From assembly GCA_026706075.1 (NCBI GenBank), contig JAPOZM010000007.1, forward strand, positions 62,001-126,000: a stretch of DNA of 64,000 bases. The letters run 5' to 3'. This DNA is from Gemmatimonadaceae bacterium (lineage in GTDB: Bacteria; Latescibacterota; UBA2968; UBA8231). How positions within the stretch are numbered: the first letter of the stretch is position 1; every line of letters begins with the position of its first letter. The translations under genes and the position numbers were made by a program. Below, in pieces: positions 51,261 through 59,920 of the stretch. The notes under the pieces are model-generated. The model searched no databases. It worked only from the letters and a program-made list of their open reading frames with translations, and had not been told where the DNA came from.

Positions 51261-52100
51261 ATGATCTTCGCCAGTATACGCCGGCCCCCTCGAGGGGGCA
51301 AGCTTCCCGCGGGGGCCGTCCTGGGATGCCTGTGCTGGCTGTCCGGGTGGCTGGGGCCGGCCTCTCCGGCGCCCGTATCGGCCCAAAACGGCGGGCGTAC
51401 CCTGGACCTCGGCGGCGGTGTCGGAATGCGCTTGGCCTGGATCCCCCCCGGGGAGTTCACCATGGGAGGCGCCCGTCCGCTTCCGCACCAGTCATGGGGC
51501 GCGCAGGTCCGGGTCCGCCTGACCCGCGGATTCTACCTCGGATCCACCGAGATCACCCAGCGACAGTGGACCGCGGTGATGGGCTCGCGGCCGTGGGCGG
51601 GACGGCCCCACGTGGTGGAGGATCCCGGCCGGCCGGCGGTGTTCCTGTCGTGGGCGGAGCTGCAGCTCTTCGCCGAGCGTCTGGCGGCGCTCAGCGGCGA
51701 GCGCGTGCGACTGCCCACCGAGGCGGAATGGGAGTACGCCTGCCGCTCCGGGGCCGAACCGGAGGATGGCGGGCCTGCATGGCATCACGACAACGCCTTT
51801 GCGGACCCCCCTGCCGCCGCCCGGCCGGTGGCGCTCAAGCCGCCCAACTCCTGGGGCCTGTACGACATGCGCGGCAACGTCTGGGAGTGGGTGGCCGACT
51901 GGTACTCGCCCGGGTACGGCCTGCGCGGCCCGGAGGCGGTCGTCGTCGATCCACCCGGCCCCGAGCACGGCCGCCATCGAGTCAAGCGGGGCGGCAGCTT
52001 CTACGACTTCGCCGAGTCCGTCCACTGCGGGGCCCGGGACGGCTACTCCGAAGGGGGCCGCTACGTCAACATCGGCGCCCGGATCCTCGTCGAGCGCTGA
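51261..52100 (+). CDS. Formylglycine-generating-enzyme-like (SUMF1) secreted protein
   Basis: The 279-residue protein has a signal peptide (VLGCLCWLSGWLGPASPAPVSA), then the SUMF1/FGE domain: WIPPGEFTMGGARPLPHQSWG, FYLGSTEITQRQWTAVMGSR, FAERLAALSGERVRLPTEAEWEYA-like RLPTEAEWEYACRSG, MRGNVWEWVADWY, RVKRGGSFYDFAESVHCGAR. The catalytic Cys pair of true FGE is not both visible, so formylglycine formation is doubtful; such domains often bind or work as non-catalytic modules. It is followed at 16 bases by the UnbV/TPR gene and likely shares its transcript. Confidence 0.85.
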   Translation: MIFASIRRPPRGGKLPAGAVLGCLCWLSGWLGPASPAPVSAQNGGRTLDLGGGVGMRLAWIPPGEFTMGGARPLPHQSWGAQVRVRLTRGFYLGSTEITQRQWTAVMGSRPWAGRPHVVEDPGRPAVFLSWAELQLFAERLAALSGERVRLPTEAEWEYACRSGAEPEDGGPAWHHDNAFADPPAAARPVALKPPNSWGLYDMRGNVWEWVADWYSPGYGLRGPEAVVVDPPGPEHGRHRVKRGGSFYDFAESVHCGARDGYSEGGRYVNIGARILVER

Positions 52101-52115
52101 AAGGGACCGGCGCGC

Positions 52116-55037
52116 GTGTCGATCCGCCCCGTCCTGCTTTCCGCGTTTGTCTGGCTCCTGGCCCTCGGCTGCCTCTCCGACTCCGGCCGGGAGCCGGCGC
52201 CGGAGGAGCGTGCTCTCCGGTTCGTGGAGCGGACGGCCGTGGCCGGTCTCGACTTCGAGCACGTCTCGGGCAGTCCCGAGCAGCGCTACATCCTCGAGTC
52301 CATGTCCTCCGGCGCCGTGTTCTTCGACGCCGACGGCGACGACGACCAGGACCTCTTCCTGGTCAACAGCTCGCGTGTGGCCGCGCATCCGGCCGGGGTC
52401 GGCAACCGCTTCTACCGCAACGTCCCCGCACCGGACGGGGGCCGCGCCTTCGAGGACGCGACCCCTTCCTCGGGCCTGGGCCGCGGCGGCTGGGGCATGG
52501 GGGCCGCCGCCGGCGACACCGACAACGACGGCGACGTCGACCTCTACGTCACCTACTGGGGGGAGAACGTCCTCTACGAGAGCGCCGGCGACGGCCGCTT
52601 CACCGACGTCACCGCCGCCGCCGGTGCCGGGGACCCGGGCTGGGGCACCAGCGCCGCCTTCGGCGACCTCGACGGCGACGGTCTGCTGGACCTGTTCGTC
52701 GCCAACTACCTCGTCTTCGATCTCGACGACCCCCCGGGAGGGGGCCTGCCCTGCAGCGGCTGGCGGGGGCTGGACGTCTACTGCGGCCCCCAGGGCCTGG
52801 AGCCGCAGGCCAACGTCGTCTACCGCAACGAGGGATCGGGGCGGTTCTCCGACCGCAGCCGGGAGAGCGGCGTCTCCGAACACCGGGAGCCGAGCCTGGG
52901 GGTGGTCCTGGGCGACTACGACGACGACGGCGACCAGGATCTCTACGTGGCCAACGACGGCTACCCCAACGTCCACTACCGCAACGACGGCGGCTGGCGG
53001 CTGACCGAGGTCGCCGCCCGGGCGGGCACCGCCTACAGCGAGGACGGCAGGCTGCAAGCGGGCATGGGTGTCGCCTCGGCCGACTACGACGGCGACGGGG
53101 ACCTGGACCTGTTCGTCACCAACTTCTCGGACGACGTCAACACCCTCTACCAGAACCAGGGCGGGGGGCGCTTCCGCGACCACACGGGGGCCGCCGGCCT
53201 GGCCGCCGGCGCGCGGCCCTTTCTCGGCTGGTCCACGGCGTTCTTCGACGCCGACGGCGACGGCTGGCTCGACCTCTTCGTGGCCAACGGGCACATCTAT
53301 CCCCAGGTCGACATGCTCCCCTCCGGCACCCGCTACGCCCAGCGGAACCTGCTCTACCGCAACCTGGGCGGCCGCTTTCGGCCGGTCGACGGCGGCCCCG
53401 GGATGGCGGCGGTCCGGGTCAGCCGGGGAGCGGCCCTGGCCGACTACGACAACGACGGCGACACCGACCTGCTGGTGGTCAACCTCAACGGGCCGCCCGA
53501 GCTGCTGCACAACAGCGGCCAGCCGCGGCACTGGCTCGGGCTGCGGCTGCGCGGCCGGGGGGGCAACCGCGACGCCCTGGGGGCGAGGGTGCGCCTCCAC
53601 AGCGGCGCCCTGGTTCAGACGCGGGAGGTGCAGCGGGCCGTGGGCTACCTGTCGCAGAGCGATCCGCGGCTGCTCTTCGGCCTGGGTGACGGGGCCCCGG
53701 TGGACAGCGTCGTCGTGCGCTGGCCCGGAGGCCGGCGGCAGGTGCTGCGCGGCCTCACTCCGGGACGCTACCACGTGGTGGAGGAGGGCGTTCCCGGGCC
53801 GGTGGCCTCCTACGCCGGCTCCGACACCCTCTCCTTCCCGGTGGGGGCGGAGGCCCTCGCCGCATCGGCGCCCGCCCCGGACGCGGCCTACGATCCCGGG
53901 TCGGGCGGGACCGTGGAGGAGCACTACCGCCGCGGCCGGGAGCTGTACGACCAGGGACGCTACGAGGAGGCCGTCGCCGCTTTCCGGTGGCTCGTGGAGC
54001 GGCATCCCGACTTCCTGCCGGCGCGCTACTCGCTGGCCGTGGGCCTCTACTCGGCCATGGGCCGGATCGACGAGGCCCGGGTCGTTCTCGAGCAGATCGT
54101 CGCCATGGACTCGACGCGGGCCGAGGCCTTCCGCCTGCTCGGCGTCGTCCACATGAGCCAGGACCGCCCCCGGGCGGCGGTCTCGGCCCTGGAACGGGCG
54201 GTGGCCCTCGACCCGGCCGACGGCGACGCCCACACCCGGCTCGGGCTGGCCCTGGTGCGGCTCGGCGATCTCCAGACGGCGGAGGCCGCCTTCCGGCAGG
54301 CCGCCCGGGTGGCTCCCTGGAGACCCCAGCCCCACCTGCACCTGGCCGACCTCCTCGAAGGGCAGGGCCGCTCCCGGGAGGCGGGGGAGCATCGCCGCAT
54401 CTTCGAACGCCTGAGACCGGCGGAGGAGGCCGTGAGGCGCGCGCGGCGGCAGGTGCGGGAGTTCTCCGCCGACGCCCGGCTCCACTACCGCCTCGGCCTG
54501 GCCTACCTCGCCCAGGCGCGCCACGGCGCCGCGGCGGGTTCCTTCCGCGACGCCCTCGGCCTCGATTCCACCCTCGCCGCCGCCCACCACGGCCTCGGCG
54601 CCGCCCATCACCTGCGGGGCGAGCTGGCCGCGGCGATCGACGCTTATCGCCGGGCCACGCGGTGGGACCCGCACAGGCTCTCGGTCCACGCCGACCTCGC
54701 CCAGGCCTGCATGGAGGCGAGGCACTTCGCCGAGGCCGTCTCCGCCCTCGACGTGGCCCTTCAACTCGATCCGACGCGGCTCGAGCTGCTCACCCGTCGG
54801 GGCCTGGCGGCGGCCCTGGCCGGGCGGATCGAGGACGGCCTGCGCGACCTGCGGACGGTGCTGAAGGCCGACCCGGGGCGCGCCGACAACCGCGCGGCCC
54901 TGGCCGAGGTCTATGCCATGGCGGGGCGCCTGCCGGAGGCGGCGGAGCAGTGGGAGGCCGTGCTGCGGCTCGATGCCGCCCATCCGGCGGCTGCCGGCCG
55001 TCTCCGGGAGCTGAGAATGCGAATGGCCGGGCGGTGA
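52116..55037 (+). CDS. FG-GAP/UnbV-ASPIC domain lipoprotein fused to TPRs
   Basis: The 973-residue protein begins MSIRPVLLSAFVWLLALGCL with a lipobox LALGC. Residues about 50-450 have FG-GAP/calcium-binding repeats (FFDADGDDDQDLFLVNSSRV, AGDTDNDGDVDLYVTYW, GDYDDDGDQDLYVANDGYPN, DADGDGWLDLFVANGH). The UnbV/ASPIC module follows (GGNRDALGARVRLHSGALVQ, VQRAVGYLSQSDPRLLFGLG, VVVRWPGGRRQVLRGL). Residues about 600-960 are TPRs (EEHYRRGRELYDQGRYEEAV, ARVVLEQIVAMDSTRAEAFR, RLGLALVRLGDLQTAEAAFR, HHGLGAAHHLRGELAAAIDA). It is an exported, calcium-binding protein of unknown role, probably a scaffold. Confidence 0.9.
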   Translation: MSIRPVLLSAFVWLLALGCLSDSGREPAPEERALRFVERTAVAGLDFEHVSGSPEQRYILESMSSGAVFFDADGDDDQDLFLVNSSRVAAHPAGVGNRFYRNVPAPDGGRAFEDATPSSGLGRGGWGMGAAAGDTDNDGDVDLYVTYWGENVLYESAGDGRFTDVTAAAGAGDPGWGTSAAFGDLDGDGLLDLFVANYLVFDLDDPPGGGLPCSGWRGLDVYCGPQGLEPQANVVYRNEGSGRFSDRSRESGVSEHREPSLGVVLGDYDDDGDQDLYVANDGYPNVHYRNDGGWRLTEVAARAGTAYSEDGRLQAGMGVASADYDGDGDLDLFVTNFSDDVNTLYQNQGGGRFRDHTGAAGLAAGARPFLGWSTAFFDADGDGWLDLFVANGHIYPQVDMLPSGTRYAQRNLLYRNLGGRFRPVDGGPGMAAVRVSRGAALADYDNDGDTDLLVVNLNGPPELLHNSGQPRHWLGLRLRGRGGNRDALGARVRLHSGALVQTREVQRAVGYLSQSDPRLLFGLGDGAPVDSVVVRWPGGRRQVLRGLTPGRYHVVEEGVPGPVASYAGSDTLSFPVGAEALAASAPAPDAAYDPGSGGTVEEHYRRGRELYDQGRYEEAVAAFRWLVERHPDFLPARYSLAVGLYSAMGRIDEARVVLEQIVAMDSTRAEAFRLLGVVHMSQDRPRAAVSALERAVALDPADGDAHTRLGLALVRLGDLQTAEAAFRQAARVAPWRPQPHLHLADLLEGQGRSREAGEHRRIFERLRPAEEAVRRARRQVREFSADARLHYRLGLAYLAQARHGAAAGSFRDALGLDSTLAAAHHGLGAAHHLRGELAAAIDAYRRATRWDPHRLSVHADLAQACMEARHFAEAVSALDVALQLDPTRLELLTRRGLAAALAGRIEDGLRDLRTVLKADPGRADNRAALAEVYAMAGRLPEAAEQWEAVLRLDAAHPAAAGRLRELRMRMAGR

Positions 55038-55101
55038 TGCCCGGCACCCGGCGGCCGTGCCTCCTCGCTGGGGCTGGGCCGCCGAAGCCTGCGGCTTGTC
55101 G

Positions 55102-58100
55102 TCAGGGCTCCTCGGGAAGGGAGTCCCGCGCCGGGGCCTCCGGGGCGCCCAGCACCTGCTCCGCCACGGCCATGTCCACCCCCCGCCGCCGGGCCGCGGC
55201 CAGCTGCTCGACCGCCTCCTCCCGGAGACCCGCGGCGGCCAGGGCCACCACCAGGTTGTTGCAGGCCGCCCGGTCCCGGGGGGACAGGCGCACGGCCTTT
55301 CGGAAGTGGCCGACGGCCTCGTCCAGCCGGCCCTCTCCGTCGAGGAGCACGCCGGCGGCGATGTGGGCCCGGACGTAGTCGGGTCTCAGCCTCAGGGCTT
55401 CCAGCAGCGCCGCCAGGGCCTCGCCCCTCCGGCCTTCCCCGGCCAGCAGGGTCCCCAGGCTGAAGTGCGCCTCCGCCAGCCCTGGGTCGGCGGCCAGGGC
55501 CTGGCGGTAGTGGTCCGCGGCGGACCCCCGGTCGCCCTGGCGGCGCCGGACGTTGCCCAGGCCCAGGTGGGCGCCGGCCGAGCCGGGCGCCAGCTCGAGG
55601 GCGCGCTCCAGGGCCAGGGCGGCCCCGGCGAGGTCCCCGGCCGCGGCCAGGACCAGGCCCAGGTCCTCGTGCGCCCTCGGCCGGTCGGGATGCTGCATGA
55701 TGGCCCTCCGAAGGGCCACGGCCGCGCGCGCGTGGAAGCCGGCCTTGGCCTGGCGGTCGGCGAGCCCCACCAGCTCCCGGTAGGTTCGTCCCTCCAGGGC
55801 CGTCTCCTCGACCCGGGCCAGCCGCCCGGTGCGCTCCTCGAGGGTCCGCAGGCCCGGGTGGTCCGGCCGCAGGCCCCGGGCCCGCTCGAGGAGAGCCTGC
55901 CACCCCGGCTGGCGCCGCTCCCGCCGCAGGGTCGCCTCCACCACGAGGGCGCTCGCCTCGCGGGTGCGCTCGAGGGCTCCGATGAACTTCGAGCCCCGGA
56001 CCGGGTCCACCGCCGTCAGATAGGCGGTCACCGGCCGCCGCTCTCGCGACAGCAGCTCGTAGACCGCGAGCTGGCCGTGCAGGCTGGGCTTGGAGGGCGC
56101 GAACTCGAGCACCGGGCGGTCGACGGTGTGCAACGGCGCGCCGGTCAGTTCCCCCGCCAGGCCGGTCTCGTCGGTGAGGAAGCAGTCCAGCAGGAGCACG
56201 GGGTCGCCGAGGTGCACCTGCTCGAGGCCGCCGGCCCGGTCCCGGAAGCGGTCCAGGAAGCCGGCGGCGTCGATGCCCAGGGGCTCCAGGGAGCCGACGA
56301 GAAGGGCGTGCTTCGTGTAGTGGGTGTTGGCCGCCCAGATCGTGAAGTGGGGGAAGACGGAGTGGAAGGTGCGCAGGATGGTGAGGAAGCTCTGCAGCCG
56401 CATGTCCAGGGGCAGCCAGCTCGTCATCAGCCCCCCCGGCCGCAGGCGGTCCCTCCCGGCGGCGAAGTGCTCGCGCGTGTAGAGGCCGGAGTTGCCGGCG
56501 TAGTACGGCCAGATCGAGTCGTTCAGGATGAGGTCGTAGCTCCGGCGGGTGAGGCGCAGGAAGCTGGCGCCGTCGGTGACGAAGGGCGTGACCGAGGGAT
56601 GGCGCAGGACGCCGTGGTTGATGTCGCCGAAGAAGGCGCCCGCCTCGTCGAGAACCGAGCGGCTGATCTCGGCCACGTCGAGGGAGCAGCCCGGGTAGCC
56701 GCTGAGGATGTGGGCCGTCTCGCCCGACCCGAAGCCGATCTGCAGCACCCGCCGGGGATCGGGGTGCAGCAGCGCCGGCACGTGGGCCTGCAGCATCTGC
56801 GTGGTCCGCAGGGTCAGGGTCGTGCCGGCCACGTTGATCGAGCCGGTGGAGATCACCCGGTCGCCGTTCGGCAGCTCGTGGACGGTGGTGATCCCGCCGG
56901 CGCCCTCGCGGGCGTGCAGGATGCGGGTGCGGCTGTCGATCTCGCGCTCCCCGGCGTTGTAGAGCCCGTACAGCAAGTCGGACGGGAGCATCAGCAGACC
57001 GAGCGCCGCCGCGGCCCAGGCTGAGATCAGGCCGCGGCGCCAGGCCGTGGAGCGGCCCCGGACCGGGGACGCCCAAAGGACGGCCGCGGCCAGGACGAGG
57101 TTGACGCAGGCCAGCAGGACGAGGCTGTACTGGGTGCCGAGCCAGGGGGCCAGGAAGAAGCCGCCGGCCAGGGAGCCGAGGACGGCCCCCGCCGTGTTGG
57201 CGGCGTAGACGCGTCCCACGGCCTCGCCCACGCCCCGTCCCGCCCCCGCCAGACGGGCGACCAGGGGCAGGGACATCCCCATCATCACCGTCGGCGGCAG
57301 CATGACCGCCGCCGCCAGCCCCGACTGGCGGAGGGTGCGGGCCCCCCAGGACCCGTCGGCCGCCACCGCGACCCCCTCGAGACCGCCGATGACGAAGATC
57401 GAGGCCAGGGCCGACAGCCCGATGCCGGCCTGCAGGCCGCTCAGCCGGCGCCAGGCCGCGGCGGAACCGCGGTCCCGGGTGCGCCGTTCCCAGGCGCCGA
57501 GCAGGAGTCCCCCGAGGGCGAGGCCCGCGAGAAAGGTGGTGAGCATCACCGAGAAGGCGTAGGTGGTGGTCTTGAGCTTGAAGACCAGCAGCCGGGTCCA
57601 CAGGACCTCGTAGCCGAGGGCGGCGAACCCGGAGGCGGCCGCGACCGCGAGAAGCAGCGCGCCGGCGCCGCCGGCCGCGGGCGCCTCCGCCGCCGAAGGA
57701 GCCGCCTCCGGTCCCGGAGAGGGCGCGTGCCCCCGCCGCCGGTGGGCGCGGCGCAGCAGGAGGAAGGCGGCTGCCAGCAGCAGGTTGAGAGCGGCGGCGG
57801 CGGCGATGCTGCCGCGCACGCCGAGGTGCTCCACCAGGAGGAACCCGGTCACCAGGCAGCCGGCCGCCGCTCCGGCGGTGTTCAGCCCGTAGAGCGCCCC
57901 CACGCCGCCGGCCAGGTCGCTCGGCCGGCGGATCACGTAGCGGCAGAGCACCGGCAGGGTGCCTCCCATCAGGAAGCTGGGCGCCAGCAGCAGGAGGAAG
58001 GCCAGCAACCCCCGGTAGAGGGTCAGCAGCCAGAGGCTGTGGGGAGCCGCCCGGAAGAGGGAGCCGTACGACCCGTCGAGGAGGTCCAGGAGCGGGACGA

Positions 58101-58347
58101 CGGCCACCGCCGAGACCGCGATGCCGATCTCCAGGACGGCGTAGAGCCCGAGCTCGTCACCCGGCCTCCGGTCCACCCGGCGCCCGAAGAACCAGTTGCC
58201 CAGGGCCAGTCCGGCCATGAACGCCGCGAGCACGGCGCCCACGGCGTAGGTGGTGTTGCCGAAGACGAAGGCGAAGGCCCGCGTCCAGGCGACCTGGTAG
58301 ATCAGGCCGGTGACCCCGGACAGCAGAAAGAGGACGTGGAGGGCCAT
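55102..58347 (-). CDS. MFS-like / spermidine-synthase-like / TPR fusion protein
   Basis: The 1081-residue protein has an N-terminal membrane part in two MFS-like halves (about 1-210 and 240-450; LLSGVTGLIYQVAWTRAFAF and GALYGLNTAGAAAGCLVTGF, then SGFAALGYEVLWTRLLVFKL and VYAANTAGAVLGSLAGGFFL), a Rossmann methyltransferase/SpeE-like domain (VLQIGFGSGETAHIL, about 535-560; LDVAEISRSVLDEA; YDLILNDSIWPYYAGNSGLY) and a C-terminal TPR array (GNVRRRQGDRGSAADHYRQA, ALAALLEALRLRPDYVRAHI). This is the known fused-spermidine-synthase form with TPRs. It ends the minus operon and starts one base after the SGNH stop. Catalytic residues for polyamine synthesis cannot be confirmed. Confidence 0.85.
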   Translation of the reverse strand: MALHVLFLLSGVTGLIYQVAWTRAFAFVFGNTTYAVGAVLAAFMAGLALGNWFFGRRVDRRPGDELGLYAVLEIGIAVSAVAVVPLLDLLDGSYGSLFRAAPHSLWLLTLYRGLLAFLLLLAPSFLMGGTLPVLCRYVIRRPSDLAGGVGALYGLNTAGAAAGCLVTGFLLVEHLGVRGSIAAAAALNLLLAAAFLLLRRAHRRRGHAPSPGPEAAPSAAEAPAAGGAGALLLAVAAASGFAALGYEVLWTRLLVFKLKTTTYAFSVMLTTFLAGLALGGLLLGAWERRTRDRGSAAAWRRLSGLQAGIGLSALASIFVIGGLEGVAVAADGSWGARTLRQSGLAAAVMLPPTVMMGMSLPLVARLAGAGRGVGEAVGRVYAANTAGAVLGSLAGGFFLAPWLGTQYSLVLLACVNLVLAAAVLWASPVRGRSTAWRRGLISAWAAAALGLLMLPSDLLYGLYNAGEREIDSRTRILHAREGAGGITTVHELPNGDRVISTGSINVAGTTLTLRTTQMLQAHVPALLHPDPRRVLQIGFGSGETAHILSGYPGCSLDVAEISRSVLDEAGAFFGDINHGVLRHPSVTPFVTDGASFLRLTRRSYDLILNDSIWPYYAGNSGLYTREHFAAGRDRLRPGGLMTSWLPLDMRLQSFLTILRTFHSVFPHFTIWAANTHYTKHALLVGSLEPLGIDAAGFLDRFRDRAGGLEQVHLGDPVLLLDCFLTDETGLAGELTGAPLHTVDRPVLEFAPSKPSLHGQLAVYELLSRERRPVTAYLTAVDPVRGSKFIGALERTREASALVVEATLRRERRQPGWQALLERARGLRPDHPGLRTLEERTGRLARVEETALEGRTYRELVGLADRQAKAGFHARAAVALRRAIMQHPDRPRAHEDLGLVLAAAGDLAGAALALERALELAPGSAGAHLGLGNVRRRQGDRGSAADHYRQALAADPGLAEAHFSLGTLLAGEGRRGEALAALLEALRLRPDYVRAHIAAGVLLDGEGRLDEAVGHFRKAVRLSPRDRAACNNLVVALAAAGLREEAVEQLAAARRRGVDMAVAEQVLGAPEAPARDSLPEEP

Positions 58348-58348
58348 C

Positions 58349-59920
58349 TCAGGCGCCCAGCCGCCGCAGGGCCGCGTCGAGGGCGGGACGCCGCCAGGCG
58401 GGGGCGAAGGAGACGGCCTTGCGCAGGAAGGCCAGTCCCCCCGCCCGGCGGAAGCGCTCCCGGTCGGCGGGCGCCAGGCGTCGGAACCGGCCCAGCTGAC
58501 CCTCGAGCAGTGCCGCCACCCTCTCGCGCAACAGGGGCGGGGGTGAGAGGTAGGGCATGTTGCGCAGGAAGAGGATCAGGTCGTTGCGGGCCAGGATGTC
58601 GGCGAGGGCCGTGTAACCGAGACGGTCCCGGCAGGACTCGAAGCCCGCCAGCGGCCACTGGGTTCCCCATCCGAAGGCGGGCCCATGGAGCGCCATCGCC
58701 TCGATCAGGGTACGGGCCAGCAGGTAGTGACCGAAGATGGTGGGGTGCAGGTAATCGGTCATGAGCTCGTCGCCGACGATGCCCCCCGGGGAGGCCCCCG
58801 AAAAGGCGGCCTCCACGTCGGCCAGGACCACGTTGCCGTGGCGCCGGCCAGTCTCCCGCAGGATCTCGTTGAACACCGACGGGGCGCGAAAGGGCACCCG
58901 GTCGAGGTCGCGGGCCAGGCCGTAGGAGGCCAGGGCCTCGCGATCGCTGCCGGCCACCTCCTGAAGCCGGGCGAGCTCGAAATGGGCGGCGGCGCACTCG
59001 GGTGAGGTCCGGAGGGACTCCTCGGCCAACACCCCCAGCTGCTCCTCCCGCCCCTCGAGGAGCAGGGCCCCCGCTTTCTCGGCCAGGTCCGTTCCGGCCA
59101 CGGCGCCGCAGTCCGAGCGCAGGGGGTAAAAGCCCCTGAGGTTCGAGACCAGGGTCCCCAGCAGCACCGGGACCTCCTTCTCGGCGGCCGCCTCCGCCAG
59201 GGCGTCGAGGTTGGCGCGGTAGTTGGCCACGGTGCTGCCGTAGCTGTCCTGGGTCCAGTCGATCCGACCCGTCACCAGGTGCAGACCGAAGCGCGTCGGT
59301 TGTCTCCCGGCCAGGCCGGAGAGGCCGTGGAACAGCTCCTTGGCCGCGTGGGTCAGCCTCGATCTCTGAAGCTGCATGTGCCCCCGGATCAGCCAGCGCG
59401 CGTTGCCCATGCGCACGAAGGGCGTCGTCGGGCCGTAGGGGCCGACGAACTCGTTGTGGCCCATGTAGACGACGAGCAGATCGGGTTCGTAGTCGAGGAC
59501 CTCGCGCGCGAAGTCGAGGACGCAGTGGCTGTTGACCGCCGTGATGCCGCAGTTGACGACCTCGAACCGGCGCTCGGGGAAGGCGTCGGCGAGCATGAGC
59601 CGGAGGAAGCTCGGGAAGTCGAGACCGGGGGCGTTGGGGAAGCCCACGAGGGTCGAGGCGCCGAGAGCGAAGAGGCGCACCGTATCCGGCGCCTTGCGGG
59701 CGGCGAAGTCGGCGGCCACGGGCCGGCGGCGCAGATGGGGAGGGAAGAACCGATGGGTGACCTCCCGGTTGGCCCCGTAGGTCCGCGAGGTCTCGTCGAG
59801 CAGGAAGAGGTCGTTCGGAGGCCCGAAGCCGGCCGCCCGGAGGCCGAGTTCCGCCAGCCCCAGAAGTCCGACGCCACCCAGCAGGGCCAGCAGGTTGGCC
59901 CTGCTGGGCAGGTGCCTCAG
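58349..59920 (-). CDS. SGNH/GDSL-type hydrolase with membrane anchor
   Basis: The frame is open back to a CTG at 59920 that overlaps the preceding stop (CTGA) and gives an N-terminal hydrophobic anchor (ANLLALLGGVGLLGLAELGL) and RSYGANREVTHR-like sequence. No ATG, GTG or TTG lies nearer than GTG 59719, which would remove the anchor, so a CTG start is the best guess. The SGNH core has VRLFALGASTLVGFPNA (GDS-like block I), VNCGITAVNSH (block II Gly), VVYMGHNEFVGPYG (block III Asn) and LMTDYLHPTIFGHYLLA (block V Asp-His). A TPR-like helical region lies between. It probably acts at the cell envelope. Substrate unknown. Confidence 0.75.
   Translation of the reverse strand: MRHLPSRANLLALLGGVGLLGLAELGLRAAGFGPPNDLFLLDETSRTYGANREVTHRFFPPHLRRRPVAADFAARKAPDTVRLFALGASTLVGFPNAPGLDFPSFLRLMLADAFPERRFEVVNCGITAVNSHCVLDFAREVLDYEPDLLVVYMGHNEFVGPYGPTTPFVRMGNARWLIRGHMQLQRSRLTHAAKELFHGLSGLAGRQPTRFGLHLVTGRIDWTQDSYGSTVANYRANLDALAEAAAEKEVPVLLGTLVSNLRGFYPLRSDCGAVAGTDLAEKAGALLLEGREEQLGVLAEESLRTSPECAAAHFELARLQEVAGSDREALASYGLARDLDRVPFRAPSVFNEILRETGRRHGNVVLADVEAAFSGASPGGIVGDELMTDYLHPTIFGHYLLARTLIEAMALHGPAFGWGTQWPLAGFESCRDRLGYTALADILARNDLILFLRNMPYLSPPPLLRERVAALLEGQLGRFRRLAPADRERFRRAGGLAFLRKAVSFAPAWRRPALDAALRRLGA

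Noticed and set aside
51492-54983. Long minus-strand frame across the UnbV/TPR gene
   Set aside because: Antisense product of a high-GC gene; the plus frame has FG-GAP, ASPIC and TPR motifs.
54911-57601. Second long minus frame over the MFS/SpeE/TPR gene
   Set aside because: Pro/Gly/Arg-rich product in a different frame from the recognised fusion protein.
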